Assembly (NCBI GenBank): GCA_029959195.1
Contig: CP114121.1
Location: 1,178,001-1,242,000, forward strand
Direction: 5' to 3'
DNA from: Dictyophora rubrovolvata
Taxonomy: Eukaryota > Basidiomycota > Agaricomycetes > Phallales > Phallaceae
DNA length: 64,000 nucleotides
Both the position numbers and the translations under genes were made by a program. Below, one piece after another: positions 1 to 13,400 of the stretch. How positions within the stretch are numbered: the first letter of the stretch is position 1; every line of letters starts with the position of its first letter. The notes beneath the pieces are model-generated. The model did no database searches and was not told the origin of the DNA. It worked only from the letters and a program-made list of their open reading frames with translations.

Positions 1-3000
1 CGCTTCTTTTGGTCCTGATAATTTTGAATTCGGATCCTCACAGGTGTACATCAAATTCATTTAGATTGGGGATTCAGAGCTGTGGGAGGGAGACGCTCTG
101 GTGGGTTGGTACGTGTCAGGCATGTAACTTCTGTTGAAACCTCTACCATGCACCAATTATGGCTCTTCGAGAGAGATATATCACTTCTTGCACGTCACCA
201 GACATTAGTTTTACATGAATGATTTAGTAATGGTTTCAGGACGTTAAGTTCCCAGCAAGAACTACTTACTACGTTGACATCTTGTCACGATTCCGAACAG
301 TACTTTGTTTACAGGCACCAGGTCGACGTTCTTTTTCGTTTATTCATAAAATACCATGATGATGATGGAGCATATACTATCACAAGTGGACAGTAAAGTT
401 TCATAGCAATGGGGGCGAGTGGGAAGGCTGTAAATACATATAAATAGATTCTCGATACCGCAGTACGATTCTCCAGATTGATTATTACATGAGTTTACAA
501 GACAGTTTGTTGACAGAAAATTTTTTTTCAGAAGGGACCATACCAGTAAGAGGTGGGTATGCACCAAGTTTCAGGAAGGGCAAAACCGACCCTGGCATTG
601 GCACCACGTTGAACGAACCCTTCAATGGCGGACTCCAGGTTTGAATAATTAACCCATGGGTCCTAGGTGGCGTGCGCAGCTTGTGCTCAGGAAACACTGG
701 CTGGCCACAGGAACTTTGCCTTGGTATAGTATTCGAGCAGGACCATTGAACGGACCATGGAAACTGTCGGGTAAAATTCAATTCAGGCTCTTCTTCTCTG
801 TCAATGGAATCTCTTGCAGGTTAAATATTGTTCCTGAAGATGATAAGTACTTGACAAGCTAATAGAATATCATTACAGATAGCGATAAATGATAGTTAGA
901 CAATTACAGAAATATACCGAGACACTCTCATCATCTATCATCAATACGGAATATGGGGCCCAACTTCAGGTCCTATCACGAAAATCCGGAATTGTATTAT
1001 TTGCCGAAGTAAGAACTTCATCCACAAGAACAAGATATTGTACCCAGATATGCCACTCAGTACTCAGTTATCGAACCGGACGCGCGGGGTTTCTGCCAAG
1101 CGTTTATGAGCCATGGCATAATGAAAGAACTCGAGCAAAGGGATGATGAGACGGATAAGTACCAGCTCATACGAATCCCAGGTGAACTGATGAATTAACA
1201 TCAAGGTTCCACTTCCCTTGGCTTCCCCGAAGAATAATTAACAGTCTAAGCTAGGTTAGAGGCAAAAGCTTCCTACTTCCAAAGTGCTGTGTAACCCGGA
1301 CCCGGCCAGGGCCACGGGATAGAATTGAGAGCCATTGTATTTTTTCATGGAGAATTTTAGAAGCGTTCGTCAGTGTGTACAGATAACACCGGGGCATTGA
1401 GAAGACGAGCGACATGCCATGACCAGTCAAGTCAGTTACCGACCGCCGAACCATTAAGTCAAAGTTCTTCGGCGTTAATTAATCCCTGTGTACGTACATA
1501 CATGATGATGACAGATCAAAGAAGCTTTCGCTAGTAGAGATAAACCTACTGCCTCGAAGCCAATAGTTTTAAATATTTGAGTTGGGTTTCGTGGGTGTCT
1601 ACCAATTAGAGAGACATTTCTCATCCGAATAAGAGTTCGAAATCAGACGAGTGGAGTGAACGAGAGGAGTATCGATAAGAAGGGAAGGATTGCGTGGCGA
1701 CCACCATCAATGAATGATGAAGCTATGGCATGGCATGGGTACACACATATTTTTAACAGGAAAATAGTCGGTTCCAGAGCATCGGTGATTGGATCATAAA
1801 TCTAATTTAGGAAGGATCAATATTTGGTGATCGCAATGATGTTCCTTGATAAACCCCAGACGTCTCATCTGATGTCTGGGCTTCAGAGCGTATGGAGTTT
1901 GCGAGTTGGGCTTTTTGAAAGGTGTTTTGTTTCGAAGGAAAATGAGAGTAAGAACAAAAACCCTTAAAGTCTGATAAGTTCCGGTTAGGTTAGTAAAGAA
2001 ATCAGCTGAGGGGGTTTGTTTGATTCGGAAGTGTTATCTACATCAGAGATAACTATTAATGAGATCATCTATGCATTAGTTTTCTTAAATAACTCACTCT
2101 TATATTACGCGAAAAGTGAAAAATACAATCAATCTAATTAGATGCAGATATATTTACAACTGCCTGCATGATATGTACTCAACTTCGCTGGAAACCAACT
2201 TTATGCCTATTCAGAACATGCGAGGCTTTCCTGAGTTACTGATGGATTTTGCGCACACGAGTTCGGATTTCCTTTGAATTGAGATACCCCTTGTTCTTAT
2301 TCGGAAAAAATCTCCATGATGGCTCTAGTGAGGTGAGATGAGAGATCAGAATTTAAAAAAGAAAGACGAAGGTCACTGGGAAAAAGCTACGGGCGTTACA
2401 AAGTGTGATATTATAGTTATGTAATGAAGCTTACCTCACTCACCAACAAATATACTTGCTATCATCATTCATGCGAATCACAGTGCTGTCATGTTAGTGG
2501 TGCGGCAGCGAGGGTACCATACTGCTCGCGATGTTATTGTCTGTTGCATAGTAACCGAAATGGGTGGATGGGTGGTATCAACGCGACAGAAATGCATGCA
2601 ATGTGTAATTGTTTTGGTAATGTCAAGCAAGGAACATCCGACGTGAGCTTGCGGCTTTTTTACTTATCAGTACACACGGACGGACGGACGGACGGAGCAA
2701 CGACAGCGACAGTGACAGTGCAGGTGATCTGCAATCTACATAATGCATGCATGCATGTATTGGAGAATTTCCATTCGGAAATGAGTTTTTCAACCCCGTT
2801 TTCGGACTCGGGAGGAATTGAGAACAAGCCATGGCTTCAACTAGGAAGTTACTCTTATTCATGAACTCGCTGAAACCTGACAACACGCCAGATTAATTTG
2901 TTTTAGTCAAAATAAAAAGACCAAGTGACAAAAGTGAACCCATTTCATAAATCCGCGTGGTCTTTTTTTTTTGGGTGCGTGGAGTGAACCAAGATGGACG

Positions 3001-3813
3001 CGTGATGCTCCTGAAAAAGTTCGGAGCCTGCTCAGTCTGCCACTGGCACCGGCAGTCGTAGTACTGCCTAGTATGCACTGTAGGGCTAGGTCAACCATGG
3101 CAAGACTTTGGATTGATTGCAGTCCTTACCACTTCCATATGGACGAATAAAAGTACTGACATTCATTTACTGTCAGGCTAGTGCCTAAGACCATGGCAAT
3201 CAAATATTGACGTCTCACTTGCGGCACCGCCTAGTATACTGCATTAAGGGAGGGCGTCAGCTCGATTCAGCAATCAACCGAATCGGTGTGTGCGCCAAAA
3301 AAAAGTGATGATGATGATGATGATGCCTTTGTATTCATTCCTCCACCTTTTTCTTTTTCTTCAGAAGAACAATGGTCGAGTTCATGTCTGTCAAAACTTT
3401 GTTGTTCATACGTTTGAGCAAAAAAAAAAAATCGATTCGCTATTGTACTATGTATATGTATGTATGCAACACGTAATCTAAACTAGATTCTCGTCAACTG
3501 GAAGAAAAGAAGAAAAATGATACAGTAGATTTGATTTGTGAGAAAGAAAAAAAAGAAATGAGATGTGAAGGTGAGATTCGTAAAATGCAGGAAACAGGGC
3601 ATGACTGGGTAACATGACTGGCTTGGCCAAAGAATTAACAGAAATAAGGTTTGTACAGTAAGGATATACCGAAAAGTCGAGCACAAATGAAGACGAAATT
3701 TGAAAGTAATGAAGGAAGGACTCAATCCATTATGATGCAGATGATGAGAATGGGTTTTGATTATTGGTATTTGTTTTTTTTTGGGGGGGGGAAGCCGGGT
3801 AAGAGGCTTGAGC
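1..3813. other. Gene-poor region with simple repeats
   Basis: No coding region could be supported here. Open frames are short (at most about 146 codons), show no family resemblance and cannot be joined by plausible splice sites. Short simple-sequence tracts are present: a run of CGGA units near 2678-2697, GCAT units near 2743-2757, a GAT run near 3308-3325 and several A or T runs. The 500-860 stretch has long open frames on both strands, but I could not match them to a family. Confidence 0.6.
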
Positions 3814-4951
3814 CTAATAGTATCCCCGTCGGGGCTGTCTAACCCGCACAGTCCATTGAATTTCTTCATAGGGTGGGGGCGACTCTTGTTCCATTTGTTC
3901 CATGTGCTCCATGTGTTTATTATCTTCTGAAAACGCAAAGGGATTAAACTCTAGCGATGCGGTATGCCGGAGTTGTGGGCGACGATTCTCCTCTGACGAT
4001 TGTTGCCGCTGGTACTCCCATGTCGAGTTAGGTAGCGACTGCGAATGGGCATGAGCGGTGTACGGTCGGTTCGCGTATGAGTATGAGGGGATCGAAGAGG
4101 ATGGTGAAGTGGGAGGAAGGAGTGTGGAGGGCGAGGTAGAGACGGTAGTAGAAGAAGATGACGATGATAGTGAGATAGGAGATGCGGCAGAAATATCGAG
4201 CACGGGTGATTCGGGTCGTACAGGTTGGGACGAGCGACGGAATGCATGCCAGTCTTGTGGGTGTGTTGTCAGAAGTAAAGCAGTGACGATAATGTAGTCC
4301 GTGAGTAAAGGTGATACGTTGATGCCGACCTCGGAAAAGGTGGTTGCTGCGTTCACGAAAATGGTGATTCGTGCGCGGGCTGTAAGTATAGCAGGTTCGA
4401 ATATCGCCACTGGTGTTCCTGACGATGATACGCACTGAAAGTGAACAAGTTAAGTAAATCTGCCTCTCTAGAGAGAAAAACAAGTGAAAGTGAAACGCAC
4501 TTGGAAAACACCTTGAACTCGTCTCCATTTGAACGATGCCGAATGGCCTGGTAGACGGAATTTGCGAGATCTGAAAGAAAAGGATGAGCTTTTGGTTTTT
4601 TTATTTTATTAAATTAGTACCAAAATAAACATACGTGTTAACAAAATTCCTTTTCAAAAGATCGTCTTCCGAGAGTGAAGAGCCGTTGATGAGGATGTTG
4701 GCGGGGGGGAAGTCCTTTCCTTTGCCCTTGGTGGAGGCACACGTAGGCCATTGAATGCTCGCGACGAGACTAAGGCCGTAGTATGGATCGCATCGTGATA
4801 AACTGGTTGTATTCTCGTACGTCTCGGTGGAGTAGACTGGGAGTCCGTCGCTTGTAAGGACTGTCTCGAGGAAGGAGGGTGAGGAGAGACGAAGAGTAGT
4901 TTGAGATATGGGAGTAGGAGTTGGAGTTGCTGGACAGATCCTTGGCGACAT
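3814..4951 (-). CDS. DUF6593-type hypothetical protein
   Basis: Three-exon gene, 335 residues; exons 4635-4951, 4501-4570 and 3814-4434 (minus). The N-terminal half has the pattern I associate with basidiomycete DUF6593 proteins: a strand with TSDGLPVYSTET, then VASIQWP, a short basic segment KFRLPGHSASFKWRRVQ, and a hydrophobic helix near the end of the domain (LLTDYIIVTALLLT). The function of this family is unknown. The C-terminal 130 residues are a low-complexity tail rich in Ser, Thr and Pro, with a small Met/Glu/His repeat and a PPPYEE motif that resembles a PPxY WW-domain ligand. The start at 4951 was chosen because it opens the conserved part; an in-frame upstream Met at 5131 would add 60 unsupported residues. 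Assignment rests on recalled family pattern, not on a search. Confidence 0.72.
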
Positions 4952-7710
4952 GTTCTCGAGAAGGGGACAAGGTCGAGGAGAGAGGGGCGGAGGATGAGGA
5001 ACAATGAGAGTATTTAAATGCAAATGGCAACTAGTAAAGTTATTGCATATGTATTCGATTGAACTGACTGAGAGAGAGGAGGGAAGCGCGTGGGAGGCCG
5101 GAGAATGCCACGCGGAGCCAAAAATGGTCAAATGCGCGATATTATTTCAGTACAAAAAATAAAACAAAAATAAAACAAAATAAAAATAAAAATAAAAAAT
5201 AAAAATACCTCGACTAAAAATGCGAATTTTCATCCGGTCGTTTCTCGTCTCCGGACTCGCCACTGAGTCAGCATTTGCCGTGCTTCCCGTGTGCGTAAAT
5301 GTGTAGTACACATGTATATTAGCATTTGGATGAATCATAATTAATATTCGAGTATAGGAAACGTCATTGACTCTTCTCCTGATATGAATCATACGGGGGC
5401 GCAATAGTCAATCTTGAACCCAACACACCGCCGGAATAGGAGCGTCCTGGAGAACCCAAGTACATAGTACATGTTGACTAGGAGCCGAAGTCTGCAAGAG
5501 GAATCCGGAGCCACAAGCACCGGATATGCGTCTCTTCAGCAGTGGTGCGGCTATACCACTGTCGTTGAATAGGTTATCAAGATCTTCGAGACCGCGGGTA
5601 ACAAAAGTATAATCGCACAGCGATGTTGCTATGTGTTGACCTTTTTTCGACCAGGCCAGTGCGCGTGCGAGGAGCCCGAGCCCATGAGTTTAGTTAGGTG
5701 ATGATGTCCCTGCGCCATAATGCATAACGGATTCGGGGTAGCCTTTTTCTGTGAATCTCTCAGAAACATTTCCCCTTTGCAATCTCCGTGCTGCATCGCA
5801 TTGAACCCAAAGAGGCTCAAAGAGGCCTATCGTAAATTTCCCACTGGTTCACTATATGCAGGCCTTGCTTCTCGCTGCCTTATTCGAATTCCAGACATTA
5901 GCTGTAATAATTATGACTTCAATGTCTTGTACAATATAAATACTCCCTTTACAATAATAGACATTGCGCGGGGAAAATAGGAATTGAACGAATTGAACGG
6001 TGTGATCTGTACAGGTTCGTCTTTTTTGGTGCGAGACCTATCGGGGGCTGACCGTTCGTGCCCGTCAAACGTGTTGAAAGTCCCTGCGATAGCTGTCACC
6101 ATTGAATCAGATGCAGTGCATTACACTGCCAGACGCCACGTAGAACATCTACTAATGTGCCGGACGAACTAGTAATGGATGAGCCATTGAATAGTTTAAA
6201 TCATCCACTATACGCTGAAATACGCATTACTTACTATAAAGTTTAGCAAGCACTGATTTCAGAATTGACGGGCCTGACCTTCCTTCGTTGAACGCATCAT
6301 ACAAGCATGTATGCTTCTCACACAACACGCACAATACTAGAGCTCTAACTCACTAAAGTTACCGTGGAAGCCATTTCATTGGAATCAATTCTGCCCCGTG
6401 AAAAGAAGCATGTCATAAATGTTTAGAACGCAAACGTGTCGACCCTGTAAGGTGTAGTCGCCTGTGGACTTGGCCCACAAAGGAGCAAGTGGGAACAAGT
6501 TAATAATCTGTTAATACATACATATGCGCCCACCCTGTATATTTCCCAGTGGCAGACGGATCAAGCCACCCTCCGGAGCAGCCAGCAGCGGAGGCAGGAA
6601 TTCGAGGGTAATTCGAGGGTGGTTCTTGTCTTGACTCTTTTGGGCCGACAAATACTTGTTCCGGAATCCGCTTCACTCCTAAATATTAAATATGTATCGA
6701 CAACATTGGCATATCGCAAGCACCCCTATTATCTTGTCTGTTAGATCTGGCTGAGCTCGAGTCGAGTAGCTTGCTATCACTTCAAATTATTGACGTTAAT
6801 CACAAGTGGCTGGTAAATTTTGTAGAGACAAACCATAGTACGCTACCATACGGGAAGTCAAGCTCTGACCCCGTGTGGTTATTATAAGGATCCCTGATCG
6901 TCCAATGCTATTACAAGCTCCGGCCGCGTATATTTCTAGTCCCCACGATCACGACCTCAAATGTCCGGAGGAAGCCCCCAATTATCGGTGCCTATTCAAT
7001 TGATGAGAATGATTCGCACAGAAACGGCCTAGCTCCTCCGGACTTGCATACCAACGACTCTAAAATAAATAAATAGTCGACAACCGAGCGCATCCAGCAA
7101 TATGTAGAGGATTGTAAGCAGCATCTTATAGCTAAGTACATAGAGGAGGTCATCTGGCGAATCCAATGAAGAGCGAGGATAACTAAGCAGCAATATAACT
7201 CCTATTAAATGACTCACCTAACCGTCATCCGAGCCATCCGATAATTGACCACCTATATTGCTGCGAACATACGTGTACCATGGATACTGTGTCATATAGT
7301 TAACTTGCGCAATAACGACGCCCCAATCATATCCAAGCGCGCCCGTCAGATTTTGAATTCTACGTTTGTATGACCGAGCCGTGATCGGGAGCGGGCGCTG
7401 TTGCCACATACCACCAGACGATTGCGCATTTGTGCGGCAGAGAAAAGGTGAATTAATGACACATATCTTAATCAGCCTCTCACTAAATGCTTATGACAGA
7501 GAATCCGTATTCAATGTCGTTGAAAGCAAAATAAAAATAAAAATATTGGAAGACAGCGCTTGGAATCTCCGACTAAAAATTCAATATCGGCGTTCCTTCA
7601 TTGTTCAACTCGCAGAATAACGGCATATTCGTGTCCTCCTTCTTTTCAACCCAAACCCACCAAATTCGTCGCTATCAGTCTAATTTTTATCAGATACCAG
7701 TTAACCATCC
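4952..7710. other. Intergenic region, no gene recognised
   Basis: The first 250 bases are the upstream region of the DUF6593-type gene and contain an A-rich tract of AAAAT/AAAAC units at about 5155-5207. From 5400 to 7700 only short frames (under 90 codons) occur on either strand and none looks like a known protein. The last 100 bases should hold the promoter of the CHZ1 gene. I saw no tRNA or structured RNA signal. Confidence 0.55.
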
Positions 7711-8264
7711 ATGTCTACAACGGACGATAAAACGTATTATTACTAAAAAAGCCCAATTTGATCTGAAACCATTGAGTTGACGCGGTTTTTTTCCCCTCCT
7801 TTCGCCAGATCTGTTGCTTCGCCCTCTAAAGGTCAAGCTCAAAATGCATCGACCGGGAAGCCCGAGCTTGCAAAGACTTCGGCAGAAGAAAAGTCTAAAG
7901 GAAAGGGGAAAGCTGCCGATTTGATAGATGATGACGAAGGTGATGACGAAGACGAGGATGACGATGATGATGAAGACGAGGAAGATTATGAAATGGCAGA
8001 TGAAGACGAGGAGGACGAAGATGAGAATGAGGACGTGAGTGTCTTTACCTTTTATTTCTCCTTCACGACGCGTTCGGTGACGCGTCGCCCTCCTCTACCT
8101 CTACGTCTAAATGCTGTTTTTTTTTATAGGAAATCGATAAAATAGATCCGAGTGTCATCCTCCCGCCCGGTCGTCGAACGCGTGGAATTAAAATAGATTA
8201 TTCTTCAAAAGAGGCCCAAGAGAAAGCTGGTCTCACCCACGCTGACGAAGACGACGATGAGTAA
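7711..8264 (+). CDS. CHZ1: Histone H2A.Z-specific chaperone CHZ1
   Basis: Three exons: 7711-7733, 7809-8034 and 8130-8264, giving 127 residues. The middle exon encodes a long, almost uninterrupted Asp/Glu block. The last exon carries the CHZ motif: IDPSVILPPGRRTRGIKIDY, which matches the conserved IDxSxIIxxxRRTRGxxIDY core. In yeast this motif wraps around the H2A.Z-H2B dimer, and Chz1 delivers the dimer to the SWR1 complex in the nucleus, so the same role is inferred. The first exon is only 23 bases and ends in the middle of a Thr codon; introns 1 and 2 are 75 and 95 bases. The gene converges on the Tfb4 gene, with 197 bases between stop codons. Length is close to that of fungal orthologues. 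Confidence 0.88.
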
Positions 8265-8461
8265 GAAATCATCGTAATTCCTTTTAAGAATACTCGAGTG
8301 CTGTATAACGTTGAACGTCTTATGTAGAGCAAGTAAAAACTACTGCTACTTTGTGTGTATTTTTTTTCATGCTATTAGGGACCATCAACAAGTAGAATGT
8401 ATGCTCTGACTCTGCAGGTTTATACAAAAACCCGAAAGCGCATTTGACGTGGAAATCCGAT

Positions 8462-9848
8462 TCATTTCAAAGTACTTTGTAATCCATTTTTGGGTTTCGT
8501 TGTCCCATTCGTGTGTATGGCAGGTAGCCGCGAGTTATTCAATCGCTGCAGGGTCTTCATCGGGAATTTGGTCCTACAATGGGTATAAAACGAGTATGCC
8601 CCAATGCCCGAGACGAGCTTACCGGCAAGTTGAGCAGACGGGGATAGGCTGGCAAAAAACTGAGTGATCATTAATAAGCGAAATGACTTGACTACTCCGC
8701 GGGAAAGATAGGACAACTCACTGCTCAAGCAAACACTACATACGAATCCTATATCTACGATCTTCTTGTGGCAAAAACAAGCTGCTCTGAAATCTACCCG
8801 ATCTTGAGTTGGCGTAGCTATATACTGTCGTAGCTTCAGTGGTGGTAGAAATGTCATCTTGTGTATATTCCATGAGAATTGGAGGAAAACGGGGAATAAT
8901 GGGTACCAACAATAAGATACTGCAGTAGCGCATCCTTCTGTTCGAGATACAGATACGAACCACCAGTCAAATGCGCGGCTTGCTGCAAAAAGACCGTATC
9001 AGGACCAAACAGCTTGCAAACATCAATAGGCACTTTCTACAACAAGAAAAGGAAGGAGAAGAAAAAAAAAAGTTCATATAATCTTCGACAAGGGCGCGTA
9101 TGAGCATGGTTACTAACGAGTTTTTGAGCGGAGAAGATCGCATTCATCAACGGAATATAAGCCGACGACAAATCCGGTGAGACCGAGAAAATCAAAATAC
9201 GCGAATCAGTAACTTTGACGGTTGTTGCAGTTGAAGTTTTCTCCGAGGCCAACTGATTGAGCCGATTGATGTCTAAGTTGCGTTTATACATTCAGTGGTC
9301 GTCCTTTGCCAGGGCGTAGTTTACATACGGCAAAGAGCCTTGGTTAGAGCACCAACGAGCGCACATGGAGCTAGATAACATGACTGAATGTTTACGGCTT
9401 TCCCCTAACGCAACGAGAGTAATAATTGTGCACACCTTCCTCGCTTGTCTTGTCCACTGCATCCAAGCGCTCTGCTATGCCCTTCGTAACAACAGCATCG
9501 ACCGTTCTAAATGGCTGATATGTATTTGAATCGGCCGGTTCAACAGAACTTGCAGCTATCATATCTGCAGACGAAAACAGCATTTCACTGGTCACGCAGA
9601 TTAATCAGGAGGAGAGAGCAAAGCGGAAACAAGAAAGAAAGTTTGAGTCAAACTCACCTTTTGCCTGGGAGGGCAGCGAACACGGCCAATGTATTTTCAT
9701 GCTTTAGTGCAATATGGCTGTTAACGAAAGTGAGTAAATGGGATAGGAATACGTTCAAAGGCAGCGGGTGTTGGCATGTTGAGCAGAAATGCCACTGAGT
9801 CGGTGAAAGGTCGAGAATCAAAGACAAGTGAACGGGAAAATCATCCAT
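8462..9848 (-). CDS. TFB4: TFIIH core subunit Tfb4 (p34/GTF2H3)
   Basis: Eight exons (9658-9848, 9436-9587, 9329-9370, 9118-9272, 8911-9036, 8722-8857, 8623-8659, 8462-8573), 316 residues. The N-terminal two thirds follow the von Willebrand-A-like fold of Tfb4, with recognisable blocks FVNSHIALKHENTLAVFAA, ALVGALTKALCHINRL, IPLMNAIFSAQKL and PIDVCKLFGPDTVFLQQAAH. The C-terminus is a cysteine zinc ribbon (Cys249, 251, 262, 265, 270, 276 and 279 by my count). Tfb4 binds Ssl1/p44 in the TFIIH core, needed for RNA polymerase II initiation and nucleotide excision repair. The exon 5/6 junction uses a GTTGGT donor. An in-frame Met opens the conserved region at 9848. Family assignment is strong across all exons. 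Confidence 0.93.
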
Positions 9849-10474
9849 TAGATCAACTAAAGCTACAGATCAATGATGAATAGTAACAAGTGTTTCGATG
9901 GATAAGGGACCTTATTTGAAGCAATGTTGCATTGTCAACTGCAGGTAATGGCAAGAGCTTTGAAGGCACGAAGCCAAACTTAGGCTGTGACTAAGTAGAA
10001 TAATCACGCGGCGTTCCCTTGCATGACTAATCCAATTTCTCCGTTATTGCACTTTCATGTTCGTGTTGTTAAAAAGCAGGTATTGTTTCTGAACCTGATA
10101 TAATTGCATTGTTTGCGTTGTCCTTTTGGATTGTACACCGAGTATACGTACCCTCAAATATCGTCTTACATTTTTTATCCAGTCAGCGTCTCGGAATTGT
10201 CACAAGTCTTCTTGCTTTGGATGCTTACTACGTGTAAGCCCGGTGACTCAAATACTAAGCTCGCTAAATTTTCTATAGTGTTTACGCTTTTAGTTACACT
10301 GTTTGTTGGAACATTTAGAGTCATTTCGCTTAATACTCACTTTTTCTGTGTTAATTACAACCAGAAATGAGCGCGTTCACGAAATCAATTAACCAAAGCT
10401 CCAGGCTACTAGCGAAATATAATACAAGATGTGTGCAGTGTGTACATGTCTGTGGTATTGTGAAGGATCGAAAA
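9849..10474. other. Intergenic region between Tfb4 and helicase genes
   Basis: This 626-base stretch holds the promoter of the Tfb4 gene and the 3' region of the MOV10-like gene, both on the minus strand. An 88-codon open frame at 10104-10370 (plus) is hydrophobic by composition but has no family resemblance; I treat it as chance. Confidence 0.6.
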
Positions 10475-13400
10475 TCACTCGACACACCCCCAGGACTGAT
10501 CGACGTTACCATAAAACTCGTCGCGACCCTCGCTGGATTCCCAGGACTGTCCGCCATTGCCGAGGATTAACGACTTGGTCCTCTCAATCAATCCTTCCAG
10601 CTCATTTCGGGCCATTTCTCGACGCGATGGGCCATAGTCGTCGCTCGTGACGGGCTCAGTAGTATCCCAATCAGGCTCTACACCGCGCCATCCTCCGCCC
10701 AGATAGACGTAATTCATGAAACCTCTCCAGAGAGGATCGAGTGAGAGAACAGCGGGATCTCCGATTACGATCAGAAGAGCTTGAGCTCGGGTCATCGCGA
10801 CTATTATTGGCGCGTCAAACATGAGCTGGATTCTCAGTAGATGCAACATACCGTTGAATCGGCGCGGATTGGCAACAAAGCCGAGAGTATGTCTGATGTC
10901 AAATTCCACATGTTCCATGCTGCTTCGTACAGTGGATAGAATAATGACACGTCGTTCCTAGAAGCCGAGCTGAAGGTTGTTGCTTGAATCAAAAAGTAAA
11001 GTACTTACTTGACCTTGAAACTCTTCGACACTCCCAACTTTAACTTCAGAGCATTTGATTTTTTTGAGCAATGCACGTATCTTCAATACTTGCGCGCGGT
11101 ACGGAGCAATCACACCAATTTGCCCATCCTGAAGTCTAAAGCGTTTATCTTTACGCAAGCGATCCACATACCCGCGTACAACTGAGGCCTCGTCAGGATT
11201 GAAAAACGAGGGAGAATTAGCTTCTCGCATATCTTGTCCTGCGATGCCATGAAAAACGATGGGAAAATCTGGTGAAACAAGCTCGTCAGATCGTAATAAG
11301 CTGTGCGTTATGGCTAAATCGCCATGAGCTTCCAATTCGTCTTTGTAGAACTGCTCGTTGGGGTATTTGAGGATGACGGGGTGGCTTCGCCAATTTTTGA
11401 TCAACTTCACGAAACTAAACAATCATATAAGAACCGAATTTTTCAGATACCCGCTGAGAATCGAGAATTACGTTATACCGTATCCAATTTCCCGTTCGTA
11501 TATTTCACTCGACATCAATCTATCCAAAAAGCTTGCTGCCAGACCCAACGAAGCCGCAACTGTAGACCTAATAACGGGCCCAAGTTGTTTTGGATCGCCA
11601 GAGAGAATAACGTTGGTCTAAAAAGACATTGTTATCAGAATCATTATTACTTGGGGAATAAAATCAAACCTTTTCGTTCGCAAGCATCTTGATAGGAATC
11701 ATCGCTTCGGGCTCCGAAGCTTGTCCAGCCTCATCGATAAATATATGGGTAAAATATCCTTGTCCAAGTCCCGACAAATGAATGGCAGACACACACGTCG
11801 AAATTATTATTTTGAAACCTTTCATTTCGACCGGGGGCGGGATATGAAAAGATCCCGTCGAGTTTACACGAGAATAAGGCTGCAAAACCTTGGGCATTGA
11901 TTCTTTAGACCGTGTAACCGCATTTAGTCGAAACATTTGCGAAGGAGTCAAACCGTCCCTTAAGCGATCCATCATCAAATCGGCTGCTGAATTGCTCGTC
12001 GCGCACGCCAGAATACGGGCCTGGGGGTTAGCAAAGAGAATTTGACGCATAGCTTCCACGATTGTGACTGTTTTCCCGGTTCCTGGTCTGATAAAAACTT
12101 GTTCAGCCAGATGCATTTGAGAGAAGAAAGAATCACGTACGGTCCAAAAACAACGAAGGGTACACTTCCTGCAGGCATGCTCAAAATTGTCCCAACCGCT
12201 TGCAGCTGATGAATATTTGATTCAATATTTCTGTTGACAGGACGAATCTTTCTTATTTCAGTATCTGTGACTTGAACGCGGTTTTTGATGTCGATGGCGG
12301 AAGGAAAAAGGATACGATCTGGTCGAAATGTCGCGGCTAAAGCTTGCTGCATCCTGCGTATCGGTAATCTATTCAACTTGAAGCGAATATTGTATCGCTG
12401 TCCTCGAAGAAACTTGAATGATTTGTGGAACTGCAAATCCACATCCTCTAAACGGACTTGGTGGACATATCCTTCGAACCAACGATCCGTGTCGCCTGCC
12501 TCCATGGGTTGAACAAGGATCCTATCGCCAATAATCACGCTAGGCCGCTTTTCTGCTAGACCAGGAACAGGAAGCCTTGAAATAATTATAGGCAGCGCGA
12601 AGGAAAAGTTAGTTTATGTTTCGAGAAACAAGTACAACTCACCGATAAAAGGCAGACACAGGGTCCATCCGAGCGCCTTGCATGTCATAACGCTGGATGT
12701 CTATGCTGCATAGGGAAAAAAAAATCAGCTCGAATGCTCCATGGATATAGAAAAAAAATCACTTCATTTGGATTTCTTCGGCATAAAGAAGGATCTTGAA
12801 CAGTTCGCCATAACTTTTAGAGTTGAAACTTCTGGGCAACCAATTGTCTCGAAGTGTCTGGGTAATAATTTTCTTGTCGTCCGAACTAAGGACTTCTTCC
12901 AAAGCCTTTGGGATGGTAAATTTTTGAAGTTTAACTGTCCATTTTGGATCCTTAATAAAATCTGGCTTAACACCAGGTACCACCGTTTTCTCAGGCTCGC
13001 GTTTCGTCTTTTCGACGGGTTGGTATGGGGCGGATGGTTTTAAAATATCCCAGTCTTCTTTGCTACTAACAACAGCTTGAAGAGATCTGGTTATGACAAA
13101 TTGTTCATTCAAGGACTGAAACACGATCTCCACGCAGTCACGGTATCGGCCTGCGAGGCCTCGAGCATTAAAGGTCACGATAATGCGTTCCGAGGAGTTG
13201 GCGGTCAAGGATCGGGGCAGTTGTGTATGTTGAAGAGAAAAGCTTTCAGGTGAGGTGTTAGCATATTCATAGTGAGGGAGTAGAGGTGATAGAACGTACG
13301 CGGAAGGTCTTTTGACGGTAGCCTTAGTAGAAGACAGTCTGATTTCGGTAAGAGTAATGCTCTCTTCGTTCGTCGGCACAATGTCGATGTTCGAATTGTG

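Noticed and set aside
485-862. Long open frames on both strands near the window start
   Set aside because: Looks locally protein-like, but no family could be named and no flanking exons fit; left as unassigned.
10104-10370. 88-codon hydrophobic frame on the plus strand
   Set aside because: No family resemblance and located where the Tfb4 promoter must be.
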